From Lepeophtheirus salmonis (lineage: Eukaryota; Arthropoda; Copepoda; Siphonostomatoida; Caligidae), in contig NC_052136.2 of NCBI RefSeq assembly GCF_016086655.4, positions 1,054,001 to 1,118,000 of the forward strand: DNA of 64,000 bases, read 5' to 3'. The translations under genes and the position numbers were made by a program. Shown here in pieces: positions 34,155-46,494 of the stretch. Within the stretch, counting starts at the first letter, position 1. Each line of letters opens with the position of its first letter. Below the pieces are notes generated by a model. The model searched no databases. It was not told where the DNA came from and was given only the letters and a program-made list of their open reading frames with translations.

Positions 34155-36720
34155 ACTCATATTATTATATTTTATAAATACTCGCACAAAATTGTTCAAA
34201 TACTTATTTTATTTATTATTTCTTCGTTAAAGGGATGTGAAATTATGAAATATCACGGCTCTTCCTGTGAGCTAGCTGATGTATTTTATTTATCAATCAC
34301 ATTCGTTAAAATCCTACCTCAAGAATAAAATATTAATAATCACATTTTTTGCCTTCTCATTTAATCCATTAAGTTCTGCTTTATAAATGTTAAATAATTA
34401 TGATATTCCTACTGTTGATGATGACAAAATACATACTTTAAGAGTGACTCTTGAAGGATGTTTATGATAGATTAATTGCTTAATTGTCATCAATTAATCA
34501 AAATATATTATATTTATTCGTTCATTTGTGCCTAGTCCATTAACACAAGGGGCTCTGCTCTAAGTTCTCCACCCTTTTTCATTAATTATAATAATATATT
34601 GGGAATTTGTTGTAATTAATTAAATGAGTTCTGTCCTAGATAATATCTATTTATGTGTTATTTTGGTGCAATATTTGATTATACTTTTTATAGACATACA
34701 TGGAGTGGAGTAAATGAAGGACTGTATCCTTCCTTATTCAAATATTTTTTATGAAGGATTTTTTTTTATTATTGATTAATTTATTGGAGTACCTAATTGG
34801 CTACTGTGGATTTAACGATCACACAGTTTTCTTTCGTAGATTTGTTTTATAACAATAATAGAACTATAATCTAAAACAGGACTACTCCACTATTATGACT
34901 AAGCAAAGGTCCAGATGGACAAATGTTCCAATACTAGGGCCCCGTTAGAATTTTTTAAACTGGCGGAGAGTTCATTCTTATTGTACATAAAAGTTCCTAA
35001 ATCCAGGAGGGGATTTTGGTGGTTAAATATAAGATAAATTTATTTAGAAATAGAGTATTGCTCGAAATTGATATAAATGCATTATTGATATGATGATTTA
35101 CTTTTAGTCCGCTAGACTTGCGGGTTGGGCTTTGCAGTGTTTTCAGCCTGCAATACCCACAAAAAAAAAGGTTTACATGTTTTTTTACATGTAAAATGTG
35201 TCACATTTCTAACTAAACAAGCTTCCCCGTTCTTGGGCTCTTAAGTAGTTATACAACTTAATGTTGAGTTCGTCCATATTTAGAACTGAAGTCTATTTCA
35301 GTTCAGTTTTTGCCTAGTCTAGTTCAGCGCTAAAATCTTTTTAAGTTCAGTCCTTCACGACGATGTCTCTTAACTTTATTGCTACTTTGTTTAATCAGCT
35401 TTAGTACTGATAGTCCTAAGGACCGCTCCTAAGTCTGGACTGAATAAACAAGGAACGGCATTACACTATACATAATAGTCTAGAAACTTACACAAATCCA
35501 CCCTTTATCAATCGTCTATACACCATATTGAATTTGGTTCACATTTTTCTCAAATATAGTCAAGGTAATCTTGAATTTAATGAGTGGAGTTTTTTTTTAA
35601 ACGAACAACATAGAACGTAACAGTTGTGCATAGGCGTAAAAGGATGATAATTTTTAAGGGGGGTGGGGCATTTATTTCATGTTTCAATTCAACGTATGTA
35701 TAGAGCACATCCAGAAAGACATGACGACATAAATTGCATCATAATTGAAGAAGAGACCACCATCCTTGGGGACTCAAAGTTGATAATTGTACTAATAAAA
35801 AGGATCAACTTCCAATAAACCTGGATTAGATTTCATTAAGTGGGGTTATCAATAAATAAAAAGAAATAATACTTCCATTGAATACTACTTGATGCAAATG
35901 ACAAACAATCATTTTGAATTGAATCAAAGTAATATGAACAAAAAGTGGCTAGATTTTGGTACCATTTTTGTTGATGGATTAGAAAGGAGAGATGTTGGCT
36001 AATTAGAGAGAGGAATCTCATTCCTTCTATGCTAATAGTTATCTACAATAAGGAATAAGATTGTACAACGATCCTATTTTTTATACCATTTTAGAGTGAA
36101 ATAAATAATAAAATCAGGCAAAAGCGGTATAAAATTTTGAAGGCCAGAAAGGTATGTCCTTATACATTTTGACATCCAATAGTTCAGGATTTGTCTTACT
36201 ATTAATGAAAAAAAGGATTTTCATCCTTATAAAACTGGATTACTTAGGCCCCAAAATGGCAGATATCAACATAATGACGTCACTCTTTAGGTCCAAACAG
36301 GACCGGCTCTATTCAAATGTATATTCAAAGTGACGAAAGGAAGACCTCGTAATAATGAACAGTTGTAAAAATATAGTTGGCACACGATCCTTTTTTTGTC
36401 AACTAGAGACATTGAGGGTGCCATGAATGACTATAACAAACTCTACAACCTCTGTGAGTTCACCCTTTTAATTGAATTAACAAGGTGAATTACTCAAAGG
36501 AAATACAAAATTTGCATACTTCATGAGAGAAAATGATTTGAATTATATCATCTGTGGTACAATAAAAAGTGATATATTTATCAATTCCTCAGTCAAGATG
36601 GCGAACGTTTCTAGTTATCGACTATATTGCCCTATACTTTGTACTCGCCCGGATCTACAAACTTTTATTTTATTAGAAATCATTAAAATGTATCTATTTG
36701 GAGTCTGAGATCTAACTACA
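34155..36720. other. Possible intron interior, no gene
   Basis: No coding signal. At 35280-35460 there are repeated fragments such as TTTCAGTTCAGTTTT and AGTCCTAAGGACCGC. They resemble those at 63745-63890 and suggest another degenerate transposon family. Confidence 0.35.
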
Positions 36721-36722
36721 AT

Positions 36723-37315
36723 ACCGAGTGGTCAATTAAAATCTGAACACTTTGAGTGTTAACTTCAAAAGATATAATTTATTCATTGACACTAGAATTT
36801 CAACAAAATTAATACTATGAATAGATGTGAATCTGAGATCTCTTAATCATTAATGTAGCCGCCTTTAGTGGTAATGATGGCTTCCATGCTACGGTGCATT
36901 GTCTGGCTCTCACTGTGGAGGTAGTCCTCTATCATGGTGTTCAGTGCTAGCTAACAGTGGCTTTGAAGGCCTCGGTATTTGGATGACTGACATTGCATGC
37001 CTTCCTCCTCGGCTACACCTTTTGGGTAGAGGGACTTGTCATCAGGGCTCTAGAGGGGCTAAAAGTGTCAAAAAAGATTTTTGCAAAGAAGGAGATGGGT
37101 GTCTTTCTGGTGGCAAAAGTGGCCTCTCCACCCTCACAACGCTATTTCCACCCACTTTTTTGACTACTCCCTGTACAGTATGGTGAAACACCAGATATCT
37201 CTTGCATGGGCCCTCATGGACTTGAAGGGATTGGGTTGTTTTGTTGAACTCCTCCGGGTCCATTTTGGCCCTTTCGATAGAGCCCTTCTTTTCTCCAACG
37301 TTTCTAATATTTAAG
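36723..37315 (-). pseudogene. Tc1-like family T, truncated at its 5' end
   Basis: The terminus CCGAGTGGTCAATTAAAATC at the left is followed by the family 3' untranslated segment and stop. Upstream on the minus strand come a degenerate C-terminus and the DNA-binding/linker region (LQVHEGPCKRYLVFHHTVQG, VVKKVGGNSVVRVERPLL). The catalytic middle is missing. The copy runs out before the other terminus. Confidence 0.7.
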
Positions 37316-37734
37316 TTCCTACTCAAAAATAATCTGTGGATTCATTTGAAATCGTTGCATGAGCCTTTAAATAAAAGTAAAAACAGGATAGTTTTAAAGG
37401 CCTCTCGTTTGATGATGTTTCATGTTAGTTTGTATTTGTTACGCATATCTTTTTTTCTAATCGCATTAACATTTTCCGACAGAGGCCCTCATGCATATTT
37501 GTACATAGGTATATATGTATTTAAGCATCCTATTAATTTTTTGATCCTTCATATATATGTCGGACTCGCCAATTGTAAATTAATATCTAATTTCTAAGCT
37601 ATTATTATATAATAATGATGAAGAGCATTTTGAGGAGTAGTTTTATTATGTAGCTCCTTATCTCGAATTTTGTTCTAATCAAACTAGATGAGAGGTTTGT
37701 TTCTTTCTCAATTATAATAGAAGAAACTTAATAT

Positions 37735-37770
37735 CCTACATTAAGTGTGTGAAAACACTCTTAATGTAGG
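37735..37770. repeat. Short perfect-type hairpin
   Basis: Arms CCTACATTAAGTGTGT and ACACTCTTAATGTAGG pair over 16 bases with one mismatch, around a GAAA loop. It lies 40 bp before a Tc1-like terminus. Function unknown. Confidence 0.7.
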
Positions 37771-37810
37771 GGGAATGTGTCCCCATATAATGTTTCTATG
37801 AAGCAATATA

Positions 37811-38225
37811 CCGAGTGGTCCATTGAAATCTAAATACTTTGAATTTTAAACTTCAACAAGATATAATTTATTAATTAACAATAGAATTTCAACAAAATTA
37901 ATACTATAAATAGATCTGTGTCTGATCTCTCTTAATCATTAATGTAGCCGCCCTTAGCGGCAATGATAGCTTCCATGCTACAAGTGCATTGTCTGGCTCT
38001 CACTGTGGATGTAGTCCTCTGTGATGGGGTCTCAGTGCTAACTAACGTTGGCTTTGAAGGCCTCGGTGTTTAGATGACTGACACTGCAGGCCTTCCCTTC
38101 GATATTCACCTAAAAGTTGTAGTCGAGGGGGTTGGCACGAGGATTTTATGGGGACCAAAAGTGTCAAAAAATAGTTCAAAAGAGTTTTGCCACGGAGAGA
38201 TGGTTTTTTTTTGGGTACATCCCAA
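37811..38225 (-). pseudogene. Tc1-like family T, truncated copy
   Basis: Begins with CCGAGTGGTCCATTGAAATC, then the shared 3' untranslated part and the C-terminal codons (LEAIIAAKGGYIND). Further upstream are degenerate codons corresponding to KAFKANVS. The match stops near 38225 in a TTTTTTTTT run. Confidence 0.7.
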
Positions 38226-38362
38226 TATTTTGTAGGCTCATTGGGGTAAGTTAATGGATTTGTATTCAAAAGTATGTTTCTTGTGTTGGATATTAAAAAT
38301 GTTAACATAAGTTTGGAAGCTTTATTTTACTGGTAAAACTTGTTTTATATATATATATATAT

Positions 38363-38583
38363 TACTTTAATTGGTCAAATGGAGTTGCACTGTTTAAGTA
38401 TTAGAAAACATTGGATGTAGTTTTACAATTTCTCCATCTAATCTAAGAATGGTGTTTGGAGTCCATATACAATAATGTATTTTCCCTTCTCTAGGACCGA
38501 CTCTAAATCGAACCTACACATATTGAGTTCAAGAGAATAATTTATCCTGAGGGAGTTGTCCATTAAGCTACGTCGCCCTTTAA
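38363..38583 (-). repeat. tRNA-derived SINE, third copy
   Basis: Read on the minus strand: GGGCGACGTAGCTTAATGG is a near-canonical A box, GTAGGTTCGATTTAG contains the B box (around 38504-38514), and the tail is CTTAAACAGTGCAACTCCAT. The 3' end is followed by a TA microsatellite (38347-38362). Confidence 0.75.
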
Positions 38584-39845
38584 TCTTAATTTCAAATAAG
38601 GTTTATCAATTTATAATTTTGATGATAAACTTTTGATACTTAATGTCGTACCATTCAAGACACCTTCAAAGGATAAATCAAATTAGTTTGTTAATAGAAG
38701 TTCACGACAGGGCTTTTACTAGAGTTATTTATTTTTGGGCTGTGGGTTTTTGATATTGTGTTTCTTGTCAATTTTGACATTCTGTTTTATTTAATGATAT
38801 TTTTATTTAGACAAGACAATACAAGAATTAATGATATTTTAGACAAATTTGACAATAACATTTTAGTCAGGGAAGTGTAACAGCCCCTTTGCCGGATTAA
38901 CGCAAATTTTATTTGTAAAAGGATACAATCTATGCAATTTAGATTCAATTTTGTCAAACAAATAATGATTCTAGCTTGCTTTTGTGTTAACAAACCATTT
39001 AAATAACTATACAAAGGGTCATTTATTCAATGGAGTCCTTTAAAAAATGCAACTTTGTTCTGAAATGCTTGCCCACAACATGTCAGGATCCCCTCATAAC
39101 GTTTTTGTCAAATATTTAGTACATTTCGTTCCGCTAGAGACAAAGTAATTGTCTTTTCACATTTGTTTACGTTGATAAGCACTTAGGGTTCATAGAATGA
39201 AATGTAAATGACAGCTATCATTCACAAAGAAATAAATAAAATATGATCGTCATAATAACTCAGGACACGCGGAGAATTACTATACACATTCAGTCAGTAC
39301 ATAGGAAACAAGGATTGTTTGTTTACTTAAATGACGGATGTATGTATAAGGGTTTGTTTCACTCATGAGTGAGCTAATTTGTTATTAGAATATTTATCAA
39401 CTCCACATGAGTTATCAGGAAGAAAAACAATCATATCTGAATTTGACTTTAACCCCCAGTCATTCTTATCAGAGTTGCTAAAAAAATCCCTCTAAGTCAT
39501 TTCAGATAGTCTTGAACCTATATTTATCATCTAGAATAAATACATTTTGTTGACAGCTCTCGCTTTTTCACGCTAATTTTGTCTTAATTAGTGTACTGAA
39601 TGGTTTAATTCAAATGAGCTCTTGTGAAGGTCCTATGAATAGTGTAGTATCGGTCTTTATGTGTAACCGCGGTCCAATCCAGTGCGATCCTATCCCGTTA
39701 GTCCTTAAATATGGTAAAATCGATCATCTGTGACGTCATTTAAGTAGCGTTTCCTTTTTTCTGTTATATAATAAAATAAATCATATAACTAACAAAAAAA
39801 ATAATATGCTCGCATTATACCGAAAATTGGACTATTTCATGAAAG
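38584..39845. other. Unassigned intergenic DNA
   Basis: A minus open frame at 38787-39014 has no domain. No repeat recognised. Confidence 0.35.
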
Positions 39846-39847
39846 AT

Positions 39848-40210
39848 ACCGAGTGGTCCATTAAAATCTGAGCACCTTGAATTTTAAACTTCAACAAGAT
39901 ATAATTTAATAATGCCGATAGAAATTTGACAAAATTAATACTATAAATAGATGTGTGTCGGAGTTCCCTTAATCATTAATGAATCCGCCTTTAACGGGAT
40001 TGATGGCTTCCAGGCGATGGCGGAAGGTATGTCACCCGTTGCAGATGTAGTACTCTGTCATAGTGTCCCAGTGCTGGCTTACAGTGGCTTTGAGGGCCTG
40101 CAAAAGGTGTAGTCGAGGGTTGTAGAGGGGGGAGGGGATAAGAGGATTAAAAAAGAGTTCAAAAACTCATTCAAAAGAGCCTGAGGAGATTGGTTTCGTT
40201 CATTGCTCGT
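39848..40210 (-). pseudogene. Tc1-like family T, truncated copy
   Basis: Terminus CCGAGTGGTCCATTAAAATC, the 3' untranslated part, then C-terminal codons in a diverged form (ATCAATCCCGTTAAAGGCGG on the minus strand). The match fades near 40210. Three such ends lie in the same orientation between 36.7 and 40.2 kb. Confidence 0.65.
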
Positions 40211-40790
40211 GTAAAATGATGCAATCTACAACAATTTCGTAATGGCAGGGACGCAAACCTACTTAGACCTCATAAGGTAGAGTAATCAGTAAGGTACATG
40301 CAATAATATATTCTAGCAGGAAACCAATTCCAATAAATTTGGAATGTGTCCTCGTTAGAGATTTGTCTGCCTTGGCAATTTTCGTTAACACGTACATTTA
40401 AATCCCGTTAAGATATTTGAATTTATAATTAACTAACAGATGTTACTGGACAGAAAAATCGAATTAAAGCAATGTCCGATATCTTTAGTGATTATATTTT
40501 TATAAATCAAATGTTGTTGTTTTTTGCTTTTAATGATTTTTATTTTACTTATGTGACTATTATGAATAAACATCTCCCTATTAGATTTTCTAAATTTAAT
40601 CAACTCAATAATTGCTGAGATATGTTCACTATGTAAAAAGGGTTAATTCTAATTCAACCAACCAACGTTCAAAACACTGATTAGGGGGGAAATGCAGAAG
40701 TATCGATAGCTGACAACAAAATACAGCCTTTATTTTGGTGTCAACAAGGTAACTTTGTGAGCTAAGACCGTCCCCAGATATGTTTAAAAT
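40211..40790. other. Unassigned intergenic DNA
   Basis: Contains GACAACAAAATACAGCCTTT at 40710-40730, similar to the R1 3' half, but no full copy. No gene. Confidence 0.35.
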
Positions 40791-40794
40791 AAAA

Positions 40795-40925
40795 ATAAAC
40801 GAAAATTAAGTTTATAATCCTGACAATTTGAAGAATGCTCGGGAAGAGAGAAGCTTAGCTGTTATTACATTTTATTAGATCAACTGCAAGGAACTGTGAG
40901 AAAAAGGTAATAAAAATAAATTAGC
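40795..40925 (+). repeat. R1 dispersed repeat, 5' part
   Basis: TTATAATCCTGACAATTTGA, then AGAATGCTCGGGAAGAGAG, AGCTTAGCTGTTATTACATT and AGATCAACTGCAAGGAACTG. Confidence 0.6.
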
Positions 40926-41092
40926 ATTTTGAGTAAAACGACTTATTTTATGGATGAAACTTGAGAGAATGCTCATCTCAAAATTCCTACCCTCCAATTG
41001 TTTAAATTTAAAATTTTTTTCAAACACACATAAATGAAGGAAAATTTAGTATTCTGCCATAATTTTATTTCCAACCATATCCCCCCTTAAGT

Positions 41093-42012
41093 TTTATACA
41101 TTTTTTTAGTGAGTTCGGGCAACCAAGCAATTAAATTATCTAAAGTCTTATCTAAAATTTGCTTGGTCGCAAATTTTAGATTTTTGTAAAGAGTCTCTTC
41201 ATTGGTTGCAGGCGGTAAGTTATTGATCTTATTTTTGACAAAGGCTCATAGATTTTCTATTGGAGACAATTCCAGACTGTTTCTAAGCCGTGTACACTTT
41301 GTCCGAGTTAGCCTGAAGCCATACTTGAGCCACGTGAGAGCTATGAGCAGAAGCTCGGTCTTGCTGGAAAATGTATCTTGAGATGTCTGGTAACATTTCC
41401 CATATCAAATCAAATCCGTTTTCTCGGATCCTTTGCATCACAGTGGCGAAACATTTATTGAGTAAGGTTTCAACATAGTATGAAGACGTCAAAGTTTGTC
41501 CTGAATGTATAAAATGAAGCTCACAAAGAGCTCAGTAGCTCATAAGACCCCAGACTTCAATTTTCAAGCGAAACTTTACTTTCGGAGTCAACACAACATC
41601 TTCCTTCTTGCGAGCCCAAACGTGATCAGTTTGCCGATTAGTATGGTGAAACAGTTCGAAGGCAGAGAAAGGAACTCTTACCCTGTCATTTATTGATCAA
41701 TTTTTTCTCTCACCACAAAAAAGAAGTCAGTTTTTCTTCTGAATCTCCGTGAGTTTCGGTTACATTTGAGGCATGTACGGTAAGACCTTCAGCGATTCCT
41801 CCATGTGTTTGCGAATAGTCTCATGTGACACTGGACGACCATTTGATCTCAATCTGGGTGCTAATTTCCTTAAGGATTGGCTTTTTTTCGTAAGTCTTTT
41901 GGCGATGGTTATTTTTGCAACTCTCGAAAGTTTTTTCTTCCTTCCACATCCACCGTTGTTGCTTAAGGAGTGCTTCTTCACCATTCTGCGACATCATATT
42001 TTTAATAATCAT
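41093..42012 (-). pseudogene. Tc1-like (DD34E) transposase, nearly full length but broken
   Basis: Read from 42012 down: RKKKLSRVAKITIAKRL and VSHETIRKHMEESLKVL form the N-terminal helix-turn-helix of a Tc1 enzyme. PKLTEIQKK follows, then a broken stretch in which HVWARKKEDVV and KFRLKIEVWGLMS are in alternating frames. YIFQQDRASAHSSHVAQVWL carries the second catalytic Asp. LSPIENL has the catalytic Glu, with a stop two codons later. The tail LPPATNEETLYKNLKFATKQ ends at the stop at 41093. At least three stops or shifts inactivate it. This is the most complete transposase in the window. Terminal repeats were not resolved. Confidence 0.8.
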
Positions 42013-42838
42013 GTGTAAATTTTAATTTAGAAAATAAATGCATAAAGGTTGCTTCATTACTTTAAATTAGGGTCGATACAGATTTTTATGAGTCTCTAGG
42101 CCCACGTGCTCTTTTTTATTTTATTTCTTCCCCTTTTCATTTTTGAAATTCCTTTTAGAGAAGCGGCAAATTAAAAAAGAGGACATCAATTTATTGACAT
42201 AGTGTACACCTCATACAATAATATATACAAACTAATATTTGATTATTATAAACTAGCTCAATAAGAAATCAACATATACGTATAATGTTTGGGTGGGACA
42301 TTCAACAGTATGGTGTGGCAAGAATATTATTACTCCCTTCACCTTCTTTTTACCTACATGTAAAGGGATGAAGAAAAAGAGAAAAGCATAAAGTTTTTCT
42401 TTTCTTCCGTTGACAGGAGCAACATTCTCACATTTAACACATATCTCAATTAATTACATTTTATTATGAAAATATTGACATATTTGTATTTTTAACCTCG
42501 TAACAAATTTTAGAACCTATTTTTAATTAATATTATTATTGGTGAAATTATATTTTTAAGAATAGAATTAAATGTGTGAGCCTTAAATGTTTTATGATAA
42601 ATTTGATGCCAATACTAATGTCTTTTTATATAAAAAAGATGCCTTTTTCATCATTGAATTGGTCATTCATTTCATAATCGGAATACAAATTAGATCTAAG
42701 ATCAATAATTTCCCTTATGATCTTCAAGGATTTAATTATTGACACCAGGATTTATATCTGTAATTCATAATGTTAAATTAATGAAAACAATGTCAATAGA
42801 CCTATGTGTACAAGACATCATCATAGATTATTCCTATA
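42013..42838. other. Unassigned intergenic DNA
   Basis: Should include the 5' terminus of the transposon at 41093-42012. I could not define it. Nothing else recognised. Confidence 0.3.
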
Positions 42839-42839
42839 G

Positions 42840-43091
42840 CTATTCACAAAAATATTAATTTTTAAAAGAAAAAAAATGAAATTAGATTTCATATATTAAA
42901 TTTTTTGGAAAAAAGTTCAAATAGGTATTATATTTTTTGCTCTTCTGCACAATTTACCCAAATGACCTGTTTTTTAAGAAAATATCTCCTTCAAAATTTC
43001 CCCTTTTTTCGTAAAAAAAAGTAAAAACCAAAAATTCCTTAATTTGGGGTACTGCAGCCCCTCCAGCCCACCCCGTGTGGGCACCCCTGAT
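42840..43091. repeat. GC-capped AT-rich element, copy G
   Basis: Starts within an AT-rich unit (TATAGCTATTCACAAAAATA). It turns C-rich at GTACTGCAGCCCCTCCAGCC and ends with the right cap GTGGGCACCCCTG. The left cap is lost. Confidence 0.6.
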
Positions 43092-43848
43092 GACAATAGC
43101 TTTGTAAAATAAAAAATCTTGTTCAGATTGCCACAAAAAAAGGTTCCGCTTTCTATGAAATGTTTTATAGATCTCTGACCATCCTTATTAATATTAGTAC
43201 AAATGACGCCTATTAGGAGCTGTACATTTTGGTACTTTTTCAAAGATCAATAAAAGGGATTTTAAATTCCAAATTTCGGCGATTCAGCCCTTTTACTGGC
43301 AAAACTGTGTGTTCATTTTCATACAGAAATAATTTAAAATTAATTCGAAAATAAATATTCTAACTATCAGCCTACTCATGTACTTTATCAGCTGTTGTAT
43401 CAATGATGCAAGATTTATTTACTCTCTCCAGTCCCGTACATTTTAATGAATTTATATCTTCCTTCTTTTTATTGCTTATTATAATAACCTTGATCCTTTT
43501 ACCAAATAAGAAAAAACCTATCAAAATTCTTCCCACTTCTATAAACAGTGATTCATTACTTACAAAAGATCTTTAATTTCAAGCTCATTGACAAAAACTT
43601 CAACTCCTTATGATGTATTATGTTGATCATTTCTTCACTACAAATGTCGTGATACTCATGAATGTGAGTTATTTCTACATGTAGATACCTGGAAGTTGTA
43701 TTTGAAATCCATTCATCTTTGTCAATTGCCTACTTCGTATTCCATAGTGAAGAAACAAGGATTGATCATATAGTATAACACATAGAGTTGTAGATCTAAG
43801 CCCCTGACTACAGAAAGAGAGATAGAGTATCCTTAGAGATGTTTTAAG
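43092..43848. other. Unassigned intergenic DNA
   Basis: A minus open frame at 43675-43899 has no domain and overlaps an R1 copy. No gene. Confidence 0.35.
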
Positions 43849-43849
43849 C

Positions 43850-43960
43850 AGTGATATTAATTGTGAGCATTTTGGGCATGTTAAAAAAAAAGAAAACAAA
43901 ATGTTAACCCTGACAATTTGAAGAGAAGAAAAGAAGAGTATATATTTTAGTTATTTTTTT
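43850..43960 (+). repeat. R1 dispersed repeat, 5' fragment
   Basis: Starts CAGTGATATTAATTGTGAGC and contains ATGTTAACCCTGACAATTTG, then AAGAG. Truncated after that. Confidence 0.55.
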
Positions 43961-44936
43961 TAGCTTGCAATTTTTGTTGTTGTAACCATATTTTTGTACA
44001 AAAATCAAAATATAAATTTGCAAAAAAATTCATACTTATTGTTATAGGAAGTACGGATAGAGATACCAACAATCTCTTCAACCTTCTCGGTACTAAACCT
44101 GGCGCGGAGGAAATCGCAATCGAGTTGCCTTTTTTGTTATTGCTCTGATATTTTTACACTTACACACATTGGATAAAAACAAAACTTTTTTATCTTTGTT
44201 TCAGCTGTGGTTTGGCTGCATAATGACTAAATGCTACTTCAAGTTTTGGGTCCAACACTGTATAGTGTATATGGTTTAATTTATTTGAATATCAGTCAGA
44301 AAAAATGACCGTTAGTTGGAAAGTTTTATGTTTGTAAGGAAAATTTGTAATATGCTGAAAAATGTATAGTATTTAATATCTGCAAGAAATGAAATCACGT
44401 TTCTTGAAGAAAAGCAAAATCAAAAATATACAATATCTAATAATAATAATAAAAAACTTATTTTCAACAAAGTTTTGAGCCCTTCCAAAGAAAAATCGTA
44501 GCGTCAGTTTATGATTGAATTCGTTCATTAAAACCTAAAGTACCTTGCACAATAATAGTTGCTTTCCACTATTGTTAATTAAGTATAATTATTTATCATT
44601 CTTATAAGATTTGATGTTCATAATAACTCCAAGACAGATGATGACATCACCGACTTATATCTATAATAATGTCATTTAGCAAAAGATTGTTCCATGAGGA
44701 GTTATTTTTGTCAGATTAGGTATACATCCTTGAGATTAAGGATGGAACAAGAAGACGGACCGGTACATACTTATTTGAGACGTTAGGACTTGGACTCAAT
44801 ACTTTCGATTCGGCTTGTAATTGATTCCATATTTTAAAGATCTGAGACTCTACTTGATATCACAATCAAAGACTCGACGTGGACTCGAAAGCTAGTGTAT
44901 AATAGCCTATAGAAAACACTTAACACTATGGGGCAA
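43961..44936. other. Unassigned intergenic DNA
   Basis: 44755-44900 contains several TTGGACTC / ACTCGACG motifs resembling those at 46865-46945, probably another degenerate repeat. No coding. Confidence 0.3.
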
Positions 44937-45060
44937 GTGATGCTTATCGGGAATATTTTGCCCATGTTAACAAATACCTGAAAATCAACATGATAACCCT
45001 GTCAATTTGGAGAATTTTTTAAAGGAACAACAGCTAAAAAATAGTAAAAAGCGGACTTTG
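44937..45060 (+). repeat. R1 dispersed repeat, 5' fragment
   Basis: Begins AAGTGATGCTTATCGGGAAT and contains CATGATAACCCTGTCAATTT, then GGAGAATTTTTTAAAGGAAC. Confidence 0.55.
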
Positions 45061-45287
45061 AAAAATAATTTCTCCTATTTACGGGGTTTAGTACTAAAAA
45101 AGTTCCCTTACAACGTGGGTTTCATTTAACGCAGCTGTTTCTAGTTCCGTAAAACTGTGTTAAGCTTGTATTCCTTCAATACACAAAGTCGAGCCTTAAT
45201 TTATCATGTCTAGAATATATTTATAGCCTATTATCGTACATACTAAATATATATATTCGCCAAGGCTTAATAAACATCTTATTATTC

Positions 45288-45389
45288 ATAAATTTATGAC
45301 ATTATAGGTTATGAGGTCAAATTTATTTAGGAACAATTTTAACTATTTAAAATACTTGTGACCTCATAATAAATATGTCATAAATTTAA
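45288..45389. repeat. Short inverted repeat, MITE-like
   Basis: Arms of about 31 bp: ATAAATTTATGACATTATAG, then GTTATGAGGTCA (45288-45318), against TGACCTCATAATAAATATGT, then CATAAATTTAA (45358-45389). The loop is about 40 bp and AT-rich. Confidence 0.65.
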
Positions 45390-45537
45390 AACAAAATTGC
45401 TTATTTTTTTCATCTTATTTTATGAGGGGGGTAAATGAATGATTTCCGGAGGAAATTTGAAATGTACAATATTTAGAGAGTTCGTGGTTAAAACAGTCAT
45501 TTGATGCACTTATATAATATTTATTTACATATTATGC

Positions 45538-45740
45538 TAAGTGATGAAAATCTTGTGTATTTTGGTTATGTAAAAAAAAAAAAAAAACTGAAAATTAAAC
45601 CCTGTCAATTTGAAGAATGTCTTGGGTGGGGAGAGGAGCTCAACTGTCCTGACGTTTCATTAGATCAGCTATAATGACATAGGCAAGAATTACTCCAACG
45701 TCGATCCCCAAATCTTCGCCTTCACATGCCAATGTTCCAT
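45538..45740 (+). repeat. R1 dispersed repeat, good 5' copy
   Basis: AAGTGATGAAAATCTTGTGT, then CCCTGTCAATTTGAAGAATG, GAGCTCAACTGTCCTGACGT and TTCATTAGATCAGCTATAAT, followed by GGCAAGAATTACTCCAACGT. It aligns through with the copy at 49284. Confidence 0.7.
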
Positions 45741-46486
45741 CCGGTTTCGTATATATTAATGAAATGTTGTTGTATGTGGTGGAAATATTCACTCCTTAGG
45801 AATTAAACAAAAATTATAACAGCTTAAAAAAATAAAATTGACTGTTCAGTTTGCCAAATCTAAAAAAAACAGGTGTGATTAAAACTACAGCTGATTTTGA
45901 TCTCTATACCTTCTCCATTGTTATGACTCGACAAAAATACTCAAGGATTTGAAATTATGAGCAAAGGAATCACCTTAGAATTTGCTGTAGAAGGATTTTT
46001 CTAACATTTGATTTATACTAAAAAAAAGATGCAACTGAGTTATTCTCTCCTTTTTTATAATTATTTATATCTAGCCAAGGTTGTTGACCAAGTAAAAGTG
46101 TCATACATAAAATGAATTAAGACAGAAATGGAATTCATTTGTAGCTGGTTATACATACAGATGGTCAAAGTAAACCGATGCATGATTTTAAAAGGAGATC
46201 ATCAACGTATATGGCAAAGTGTCTTCTAAGGGATCTCCTACTCATCCTACTTTGACACAATGATCTCTTTCAGGAATTTGTATATTCACATCGTGGGTGG
46301 AACAACTCATATTCATACCATTATCTACATAGTCATCATTTTGGAGCTTTTTTGTGTTTCTTTTAGTATGAGAAGTTGCGTGACATATAAAAGGTAACGA
46401 CGTCTCAATTATGGACATGTTTCGACATTTTGTAACAATTTTTGAAAACTCTTTCTGTGGGTCTTACATTAATAAAATTGAAATGA
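45741..46486. other. Unassigned intergenic DNA
   Basis: Weak R1-like piece at 45780-45830 (CACTCCTTAGGAATTAAAC). No gene. Confidence 0.3.
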
Positions 46487-46494
46487 ATTAAGAT

